The notes under the pieces were generated by a model that worked only from the letters and a program-made list of their open reading frames with translations, ran no database searches and had not been told where the DNA came from. 6,104 bases of DNA. Origin: an uncultured Candidatus Saccharibacteria bacterium. Lineage in GTDB: Bacteria > Patescibacteriota > Saccharimonadia > Saccharimonadales > Saccharimonadaceae. Location of the stretch: the NCBI GenBank assembly GCA_938036915.1, contig CALHVV010000046.1, positions 1 to 6,104 of the forward strand, read 5' to 3'. Below are positions 1-5,206 of the stretch, piece after piece (position 1 is the stretch's first letter; every line of letters starts with the position of its first letter). A program made the position numbers and the translations under genes.

Positions 1-397
1 CTTCCTCCGTAGCGAGCGTAGCCTCATCCAGATAATTGGTCGGGCAGCTCGCCACGTTGAGGGCAGGGTCATTATGTATGGTGATAGTATCACCGATAGT
101 ATGCGCCGAGCGATTGACGAAACCAAACGCCGACGCGAAATTCAGCAGGCATACAATCGCGAGCATGGTATTACGCCGCGTGGCATTAATAAAGCGATCG
201 ACGAAGGTCTGCGCTCCATCATCCCGCAAAAAGAGGATGACGTGCCCAAGCTTGACCTGCGCAAAATCCCCAAGGATGAATACAAGAGCCTCATCAAAGA
301 CCTAACTGGCCAAATGAATCTCGCTAGCGCTAATCTTGAGTTTGAGCGAGCAGCCGAATTGCGAGATCTGATCGCTGAGGTGAAGAGTAAGTTGTAG
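1..397 (+). CDS. uvrB: UvrABC excinuclease subunit B, C-terminal end (5' truncated by window)
   Basis: UvrB is the DNA-damage-verifying helicase-like subunit of nucleotide excision repair; it is loaded by UvrA and recruits UvrC in the cytoplasm. The first complete codon is at base 2, and 131 residues are visible before the TAG at 395-397. Right at the start is helicase motif VI (SLIQIIGRAARH), whose arginines contact ATP, followed by the UvrB-typical stretch MYGDSITDSMRRAIDETKRR and the ITPRGINKAI block. After a charged linker, the last ~35 residues form a UVR motif (SLIKDLTGQMNLASANLEF, then ERAAELRDLIAEVK), the helical hairpin that binds the matching motif in UvrC. The natural C-terminus is present; the ATPase core, beta-hairpin and start lie upstream of the window. 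No terminator hairpin is obvious after the stop. Identification is firm because both motif VI and the UVR tail are read directly. Confidence 0.96.
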   Translation, partial: FLRSERSLIQIIGRAARHVEGRVIMYGDSITDSMRRAIDETKRRREIQQAYNREHGITPRGINKAIDEGLRSIIPQKEDDVPKLDLRKIPKDEYKSLIKDLTGQMNLASANLEFERAAELRDLIAEVKSKL

Positions 398-440
398 AGC
401 AGTAGCTTAGTAAACCCACGATCGGCACACGCACAGAGTG

Positions 441-446
441 TATAAT
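441..446 (+). promoter_or_regulatory. Putative -10 box (TATAAT) in front of the HNH gene
   Basis: A perfect TATAAT lies 10 nt before the ATG at 457, in the 59-nt gap after uvrB. A start of transcription about 7 nt downstream of its last base would fall near 453, leaving only about 4 nt of leader. No recognisable -35 hexamer is seen at 16-18 nt spacing, and no Shine-Dalgarno sequence precedes the ATG, which fits a (nearly) leaderless mRNA. The assignment rests on sequence match and position only. Confidence 0.5.
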
Positions 447-456
447 ATGATGTAGT

Positions 457-1437
457 ATGCCTATACGTGATACTCACACCCTGCCAGAGCATGTGATATA
501 TTTCTTGGCAACGATCGATCGTCGACCGAAGTTCATCCGGTGGTCGATTCTTATTGGACTTGCTATCTGCAACGTTATACTGCTCTGCCTGCCAGTGATA
601 TTCCTTATCGTTTGTTATTGCATCGTGTTTTGGAGGACGCGTGGTTATTACAAAACGGCAGAGTTTCAGAGTGTCAAGCAGAGGCTTGCCAAGCAAATAC
701 AAGAATACAACGACTTCAATGCCTTTTTGCCCGAAACCAAGCAGTTTATTCGTCAGCAGCAGTATCGGCTTTCGCATGCGCATGTGAAAAATAGCACACT
801 CACGGTGTATAAAAATGCGCAGCTTGACCCATACCGCTATATCGTCAAATATTTTTTTGCACGGCGCACAATAAACGAAGAGACAGTGCAAGTACTTGAG
901 CAAATCCTCCAGAAATACGACACAATCAAAAAGACTGAGGAAATACTGCGGAGCGAATACAACGAGATTATGGACTTTATTGATGCCAAAATGTACGTTG
1001 GAGCCTATATTTTCAAGAAAATGACGATGAAGCAGCTTGGGTCGAATACATTACCTAAGTTTGAAAAGAATTATTTTCTCGTATATTCATTTAAATATAG
1101 TTCGCCCGCCAAGCGTAATAACTACTCATTTGATATCATACTCACAGAGAAAAAGCTTCAAAAATTGGCAGAATATCTTAGCCAACAGATAACCTATCGC
1201 AAATCTGCGCAGTTTCAGCGTCAGCTCATGACACCGAAGCTTAGGCGGTTTATCTTGCGCAGAGACAACTACGAATGTCAAAAATGCCATGTCTCGCGCC
1301 AGGATGAGAAGCACCTCTTGCTCGAAGTTGACCATATTGTGCCAGTGTCGAAAGGTGGTATCACGACCGAGCAAAATTTGCGAGCGCTCTGTTGGCGCTG
1401 TAATCGAGCTAAGGGTGATAAGTTAGAGGTAGTCTAG
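457..1437 (+). CDS. Membrane-anchored HNH endonuclease family protein
   Basis: A 326-aa protein with three visible parts. Residues about 29-59 are strongly hydrophobic (a single long membrane span, or a short hairpin broken at Pro46), flanked on both sides by Arg/Lys. Residues about 65-255 are mostly helical and charged, with a YSFKYSSPAKR segment near 210-220 that I remember from membrane-linked HNH proteins of Firmicutes/Actinobacteria. Residues about 261-322 are an HNH domain: zinc-type cysteines C274/C277 and C312/C315, the DH pair D292-H293, N307 and N316 (CNRAKG), which is the DHIVPVSKGG...NL..LC..CN..KG pattern. All expected catalytic and metal positions are present, so it could cleave DNA, but substrate and role are unknown; restriction, defence and DNA scavenging are all possible. 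Start 457 is chosen because ATGs at 447 and 450 run straight into TAG. The gene is richer in A+T than its neighbours and is flanked by its own promoter-like box and a 101-nt gap, suggesting accessory cargo acquired by transfer. Confidence 0.85.
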   Translation: MPIRDTHTLPEHVIYFLATIDRRPKFIRWSILIGLAICNVILLCLPVIFLIVCYCIVFWRTRGYYKTAEFQSVKQRLAKQIQEYNDFNAFLPETKQFIRQQQYRLSHAHVKNSTLTVYKNAQLDPYRYIVKYFFARRTINEETVQVLEQILQKYDTIKKTEEILRSEYNEIMDFIDAKMYVGAYIFKKMTMKQLGSNTLPKFEKNYFLVYSFKYSSPAKRNNYSFDIILTEKKLQKLAEYLSQQITYRKSAQFQRQLMTPKLRRFILRRDNYECQKCHVSRQDEKHLLLEVDHIVPVSKGGITTEQNLRALCWRCNRAKGDKLEVV

Positions 1438-1520
1438 TATCGGTATTGATTCTGCACTTACTCTTACATTTTTCTGGTGCATCTCATTCGTTGATATATA
1501 GCGATTCCACGCACCGAATG

Positions 1521-1529
1521 TGGTACAAT
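1521..1529 (+). promoter_or_regulatory. Putative extended -10 promoter of the gatCAB operon
   Basis: TGGTACAAT matches an extended -10 element (TG, one base, then TACAAT at 1524-1529) and ends 9 nt before the gatC ATG at 1539. Predicted transcription start is near 1536, giving a leader of about 3 nt. No good -35 lies at 16-18 nt; TTGATA at 1491-1496 is 27 nt away, too far to pair with it, but extended -10 promoters can work without one. There is no Shine-Dalgarno sequence before gatC. The rest of the 101-nt gap (1438-1538) is A+T-rich and holds only weak inverted repeats. Confidence 0.5.
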
Positions 1530-1538
1530 ATATCCATA

Positions 1539-1832
1539 ATGAGTAATATTACCACTGAAGATGTGCAGCACCTTGCACAATTAAGTTCGATTAGTCTTGG
1601 CAGTTCAGCCGACGTTGCCGCGCTGCGCCAAAACCTCGAGGATATCCTGCACTACATCGAGCAGCTATCCACTCTCGACACAACTGGTGTCGAGCCAACC
1701 TACCAAGTAACAGGCCTGACCAATGTGTGGCGGCCCGACACAGTAGATGCTGGCGATGTATCGCGCGAGCAGCTATTGGGGCTAGCGGCCGAGCAGGCAG
1801 ATAATTGTGTAAAAGTACCGAAGGTGTTGTGA
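1539..1832 (+). CDS. gatC: Glu/Asp-tRNA(Gln/Asn) amidotransferase subunit C
   Basis: GatC is the small subunit that wraps around GatA and clamps it to GatB in the cytoplasmic GatCAB complex. The 97-aa product is of normal family length. It begins MSNITTEDVQHLAQLSSISL, the usual GatC opening (ITxEDVxHLAxLA), has the acidic helix LEDILHYIEQLSTLDTTGVEP, and ends CVKVPKVL, the typical C-terminus. The frame stays open upstream to a TTG at 1446 and another ATG at 1518, but family alignment starts at 1539, and the promoter-like TACAAT sits just before it and would lie inside a longer gene. It is the first gene of the gat cluster; its TGA ends 1 nt before gatA. The start appears leaderless, without a Shine-Dalgarno sequence. 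Confidence 0.95.
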   Translation: MSNITTEDVQHLAQLSSISLGSSADVAALRQNLEDILHYIEQLSTLDTTGVEPTYQVTGLTNVWRPDTVDAGDVSREQLLGLAAEQADNCVKVPKVL

Positions 1833-1833
1833 T

Positions 1834-3243
1834 ATGAATATTACAGAGAGAGTTGCTCAGATCAGACAAGGCCAAACATCGGCCACCGCTCAGGTGCAAG
1901 CAGCCTTGCAGCGGGCACGCGATGCCGAGGAATACCACGCACTGCTGAGCCTGACAGAAGAGCGGGCGCTGCAGCGGGCGCAAAAGATTGATGAGGCGCT
2001 GGCGCGAGGTGAGGACGTTGGGGTGCTGGCTGGTGTGCCATTTGTCGTTAAAGATAATTATCTTGCGTATGGTGCACCCAGTACGGCAGCCAGCAAGATG
2101 CTTGAGAATTTTGATACACCTCTCCAAGCAACAGTGGTAGATAAGCTTGAAGCAGCTGGGGCGATCTGCATTGGCAAGAGTAACCTCGATGCCTTTGCGC
2201 ATGGCGGGAGCACAGAGAACTCATACTTTGGCGCTACACACAACGCTGTCGATAAGACGAAAGTCGCTGGTGGTAGTAGTGGTGGTTCGGCCGTAGTGAC
2301 GGCGCTCGACATTGTGCCATTTGCCTTAGGGACGGATACCGGAGGCTCGATTCGTCAGCCTGCCAGTTTTAATGGAGTGTATGGTATCAAGCCAACCTAC
2401 GGCACAGCGAGCCGCTATGGTGTCGTGGCAATGGCCTCGAGCACTGATACGATGGGCTGCTTTGCGCGCAGCGCTGAGGATGTTGCTGTGGTAATGAACG
2501 TCATGGCTGGCCAAGACCCGAAGGATATGACGACGCTGCCCGACTTCTTCGCGCCTGCGACAGAGACGCCGCAACAGCTGAAAATCGGTATCATCAGCGA
2601 AGCAATGGGTGATGGCGTTGATGCTGAGGTGCGTCAGGCGGTCAGCCAGTATGCCGATACGCTGCGATCGCGCGGGCATACGGTCGAGACGGTCAGTATG
2701 CCGATGCTTCAGCATGCCCTTGCTATCTACTACATTGTTGTGCCGGCCGAGATTTCAAGTAACTTGGCACGCTACGATGGCGTGCGCTATGGTTACCGGG
2801 CTGAGGGGGTCAAGACACTGGCCGAGCTCTATGGCCGGAGCCGCGACGAAGGCTTTATGCCAGAGAACAAACGGCGCATTATGATTGGGAGCTACGTGCT
2901 GAGTAGTGGGTACTTCGATGCGTACTATCTCCAGGCGCAAAAGGCGCGGACATTGCTCATCAACGAATTTAACGCCCTGTTTGAGCAATACGACATGCTT
3001 CTTTTGCCGACAGCACCAACTCCTGCCTTTGGTCTTGGCGAAAACAGCGACGACCCGCTTAAGATGTATCTCGCGGATATCATGACAGTGCCAGCCAGTC
3101 TGGCGGGCTTACCTGCATTGAATGTGCCGGCTGGAGTGAGCCAGACGGGTTTGCCAATCGGTGCGCAGTTGATTGGCCCCATTCAGAGTGATGCGACACT
3201 GCTTGCCGTAGCATCCCAAGCGGCTACAGAAAGGAGCGCCTAA
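1834..3243 (+). CDS. gatA: Glu/Asp-tRNA(Gln/Asn) amidotransferase subunit A (glutaminase/amidase)
   Basis: GatA hydrolyses glutamine and supplies ammonia, which passes to GatB for amidation of Glu-tRNA(Gln) or Asp-tRNA(Asn). The 469-aa product carries a complete amidase-signature core with a Ser-cisSer-Lys triad: K73 in VPFVVKDN, S148 in GGSSGGSA and nucleophile S172 in GTDTGGSIRQPA. The spacings K+75 and K+99 equal those I recall for S. aureus GatA (K79, S154, S178). Downstream are GatA-typical blocks GQDPKD (226-231), ENKRRIMIGSYVLSSGYFDAY (about 344-364) and the DPLKMYLADIMTVPASLAGL region (407-426). It is slightly short at the C-terminus, within family range. The start at 1834 has AAGGTG (1821-1826) 7 nt upstream and lies 1 nt after gatC. 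Its TAA overlaps the next ATG by one base (TAATG), implying translational coupling. Confidence 0.97.
   Translation: MNITERVAQIRQGQTSATAQVQAALQRARDAEEYHALLSLTEERALQRAQKIDEALARGEDVGVLAGVPFVVKDNYLAYGAPSTAASKMLENFDTPLQATVVDKLEAAGAICIGKSNLDAFAHGGSTENSYFGATHNAVDKTKVAGGSSGGSAVVTALDIVPFALGTDTGGSIRQPASFNGVYGIKPTYGTASRYGVVAMASSTDTMGCFARSAEDVAVVMNVMAGQDPKDMTTLPDFFAPATETPQQLKIGIISEAMGDGVDAEVRQAVSQYADTLRSRGHTVETVSMPMLQHALAIYYIVVPAEISSNLARYDGVRYGYRAEGVKTLAELYGRSRDEGFMPENKRRIMIGSYVLSSGYFDAYYLQAQKARTLLINEFNALFEQYDMLLLPTAPTPAFGLGENSDDPLKMYLADIMTVPASLAGLPALNVPAGVSQTGLPIGAQLIGPIQSDATLLAVASQAATERSA
3231..3236 (+). promoter_or_regulatory. Ribosome binding site of the HEPN-like gene
   Basis: AAGGAG, a near-perfect Shine-Dalgarno sequence, lies 6 nt before the ATG at 3243 and inside the last codons of gatA. 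With the one-base stop/start overlap it fixes this start and shows that the small downstream frame is really translated. Confidence 0.8.
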
Positions 3244-3662
3244 TGTCTGGTGGTGTGACAATCCTTCTGGTGGGTATTATTATCATTGCTGCAATCTTGG
3301 CTGCTGTTGTTGCACTGACGCGCCAGGGCGGCAAAGTGCTCAATGTCGAGAAATACCAAGCACGCTGGCTTGCTATTGAGAATAGCCTCGATAAATCCAA
3401 TATTGGCACATACCAGCTAGCTATCTTCGAGGCAGATAAGTTGCTCGATCTTGCCCTGCGCGAGCGTGGCTTTGCTGGCGACACGATGGGCGAGCGCATG
3501 AAGTCGGCCCGCGAACAATGGAGCAATAGCAACCACGTATGGGGTGCTCACAAGGTGCGCAACAAGCTGGCACACGAGGCTAATGTGCGGCTCTCGCGCG
3601 AGATTGCCTTGCGGGCATTAGCCGCGTATAAACAGGGGTTAAAGGATTTGGGGGCGATATAA
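3243..3662 (+). CDS. Small membrane-anchored protein with HEPN-like RNxxxH motif
   Basis: A 139-aa protein not recognised as a named gene. Residues 5-25 are a clear N-terminal membrane anchor (TILLVGIIIIAAILAAVVAL), followed by positive residues (R27, K31) that favour a cytoplasmic C-terminal domain. The rest reads as four to five helices, about 37-50, 55-75, 80-95, 98-111 and 116-136. At 106-111 the sequence RNKLAH matches the R-N-x-x-x-H motif of HEPN domains, with the last helix following it, as in that fold; the preceding EADKLLDLALRERG helix also resembles HEPN/DUF4145-type proteins. HEPN domains bind or cut RNA, so RNA binding or RNase activity at the membrane is a reasonable but untested inference. 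The gene sits between gatA and gatB (overlap 1 nt; gap 2 nt) with a strong Shine-Dalgarno sequence, so it is co-expressed with the amidotransferase. No antitoxin-like partner is adjacent, so a toxin role is not supported. Confidence 0.8.
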   Translation: MSGGVTILLVGIIIIAAILAAVVALTRQGGKVLNVEKYQARWLAIENSLDKSNIGTYQLAIFEADKLLDLALRERGFAGDTMGERMKSAREQWSNSNHVWGAHKVRNKLAHEANVRLSREIALRALAAYKQGLKDLGAI

Positions 3663-3664
3663 TT

Positions 3665-5176
3665 ATGGCAGTTTCTCACGATGTTTTGCAAAAATATGAA
3701 GTGACGATTGGTATCGAATGCCACGTACAGTTGGCAACAGATACAAAACTCTTCAGTCCAGCAGACAATGACGCCCGCGACGCCGAGCCTAATAGCAAAG
3801 TCCATCCAATCGATTTCGGCCTGCCTGGCATGCTACCAGTCCTGAATCGCCACGCTGTCGATCTTGCGATTCGGGCTGGCAAGGCACTCAACGCGCCCAT
3901 CGCTCGTGTTTCGCGCTTCGATCGTAAGCATTATTTCTATCCAGATCTACCGAAAGGCTACCAGACGAGCCAGATGTATCAGCCAATCATCTTGGCGGGC
4001 TATGTCGATGTGCCACTCGATGATGGCAGTACCACGCGCGTCCGGATCGACCACGCTCATATGGAGGAAGATGCTGGTAAGCTAACACACCACGATGGCT
4101 ACTCACTAGTTGACCTCAACCGGGCGGGTACACCACTGATCGAGATTGTCTCACAGCCTGATATTCACTCGGCAGCCGAGGCCCGTGCCTATGCGGCAGA
4201 GCTTCACAAGCTCATGACCTATGCTGGCGTCACACACGGTGATCTCTACCATGGTAATATGCGCTTTGACGTTAATATCTCAATTGCGCCAAAGGGTTCA
4301 GATCAGCTTGGTACACGTGCTGAAGTGAAGAATCTCAATAGCTTTCGCAGTGTAGAAAAGGCAGTGGAGTATGAATATGCCCGTCAGGCGGATCTGCTCG
4401 AGCGTGGCGAGCGTGTCGTGCAAGAAACCCGTGGCTGGAGTGACGATAAAGGCATCACCACGAGCCAGCGTAGCAAAGAAGATGCACAGGACTATCGCTA
4501 CATGCCCGACCCAGACATTCCACCAATTGTCTTGACCGACGAAGAGATTGCCCGTGTCCAGCAGGACGTACCGACGATGCCAGGTGAATACCGTGCGCAG
4601 TGGCAGAGTCTTGCGCTGGATAACTCAGTGGTTAATACTGTGCTCAGTCATCAGCCACTGGCTATTTTGCTGAGTGATATCTACCCGCTCGAGCATAATG
4701 CTGCGTCGATTTTGCAGAGCCTTGGTGTCGATGAGCTGGTGTATCAACGGCTTGTCAAGCGGATCTTCAACTGGTTTGCCTCCACGCCAGAAGAACTGAT
4801 GGATATGAGCAAGGTTGAGTCTGGCTTCGTTGGGCCGCGGCGGCTCTTACTGCTCTCGCAATTGGTGGAGGATAATAAGGTGAGCTCGACTGGTGCGAAG
4901 GAGCTCTTTCTCGATCTCTTTGACGAGCAATATACTGGTACAATGCCTGAGGCAATTGCCGAGGCAAAGAATCTACTCCAGGTATCAGACGAGGGGGCGA
5001 TTGGCGCGATTGTCGATGAGGTGATGAATGACCCAGCCAGTGCGGCATCTATTGCCGATATCAAGGCCGGCAAAGATAAGGCAATTGGTTACCTCGTCGG
5101 GCAAGTCATGAAGCGCTCCCGCGGCAAAGCCAACCCAGCTCTGGCGCAGAAACTGATTCGCGAGAGGCTGAAGTGA
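3665..5176 (+). CDS. gatB: Glu/Asp-tRNA(Gln/Asn) amidotransferase subunit B
   Basis: GatB binds the mischarged tRNA, activates the Glu/Asp side chain with ATP and transfers ammonia from GatA. The 503-aa product is slightly longer than usual. The N-terminal catalytic cradle (about 10-290) has IGIECHVQL, the FDRKHYFYPDLPKGYQ block (85-100), HMEEDAGK (132-139), the family signature VDLNRAGTPLIEIVS (149-163), the EVKNLNSF segment (220-227) and DYRYMPDPDIPP (276-287). A helical middle region is followed by the YqeY-like tRNA-binding tail with KAIGYLVGQVMKRSRGKANP (472-491). The two zinc-binding Cys pairs of many GatBs are absent (SPADNDARDAEPNSKVHPID at 31-50), as in the S. aureus form I remember. 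ATG 3665 follows the preceding stop by 2 nt; a GGGGG run 10 nt upstream is the only Shine-Dalgarno-like site, so coupling with the gene before is likely. Confidence 0.97.
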   Translation: MAVSHDVLQKYEVTIGIECHVQLATDTKLFSPADNDARDAEPNSKVHPIDFGLPGMLPVLNRHAVDLAIRAGKALNAPIARVSRFDRKHYFYPDLPKGYQTSQMYQPIILAGYVDVPLDDGSTTRVRIDHAHMEEDAGKLTHHDGYSLVDLNRAGTPLIEIVSQPDIHSAAEARAYAAELHKLMTYAGVTHGDLYHGNMRFDVNISIAPKGSDQLGTRAEVKNLNSFRSVEKAVEYEYARQADLLERGERVVQETRGWSDDKGITTSQRSKEDAQDYRYMPDPDIPPIVLTDEEIARVQQDVPTMPGEYRAQWQSLALDNSVVNTVLSHQPLAILLSDIYPLEHNAASILQSLGVDELVYQRLVKRIFNWFASTPEELMDMSKVESGFVGPRRLLLLSQLVEDNKVSSTGAKELFLDLFDEQYTGTMPEAIAEAKNLLQVSDEGAIGAIVDEVMNDPASAASIADIKAGKDKAIGYLVGQVMKRSRGKANPALAQKLIRERLK

Positions 5177-5193
5177 GCAACTAAAGGATATAC

Positions 5194-5199
5194 AAGGAG
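5194..5199 (+). promoter_or_regulatory. Ribosome binding site of the galU-like gene
   Basis: AAGGAG lies 7 nt before the ATG at 5207 in the 30-nt gap after gatB and fixes that start. A TATACA at 5189-5194 could be read as a poor -10 box, but it overlaps the ribosome site and has no -35, so read-through from gatB is the simpler explanation. Confidence 0.8.
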
Positions 5200-5206
5200 A
5201 AACATA

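Noticed and set aside
427..441. Small hairpins abutting both -10 boxes (ACAC/GTGT at 427-441 and CCAC/GTGG at 1507-1523) as shared operators
   Set aside because: Stems are only 4 bp and differ in sequence; likely chance, though their similar placement was noticed.
142..903. Long reverse-strand open frame of about 253 codons across the uvrB end and the HNH gene start
   Set aside because: It is antisense to two well-supported genes, its translation is low-complexity with no domain I recognise, and no ribosome site is evident; it is a shadow frame.
453..1440. TAGTAT at both ends of the HNH gene (453-458 and 1435-1440) as a possible target-site duplication
   Set aside because: Only six bases, made of stop/start-context sequence, with no inverted repeats or transposase; expected by chance.
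1453..1481. Inverted repeat TGCAC...GTGCA downstream of the HNH gene as a terminator
   Set aside because: A 5-bp stem with a 19-nt loop and no following T-run is too weak to call a terminator.
1446..1538. N-terminal extension of GatC from TTG 1446 or ATG 1518
   Set aside because: The added residues do not match GatC, and the promoter-like TACAAT would lie inside the gene; the family-typical start is 1539.
1591..2202. Reverse-strand open frame of about 203 codons opposite gatC and gatA
   Set aside because: Fully antisense to conserved gat genes; the translation is rich in Arg, Cys, His and Leu as expected for a shadow, with no motif.
2269..2286. GGTGGTAGTAGTGGTGGT as a short tandem repeat
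   Set aside because: It encodes the conserved catalytic GGSSGG loop of GatA and is explained by protein constraint.
3243..3662. Toxin of a HEPN/MNT toxin-antitoxin pair
   Set aside because: No nucleotidyltransferase or other antitoxin-like gene is adjacent; both neighbours are GatCAB subunits.
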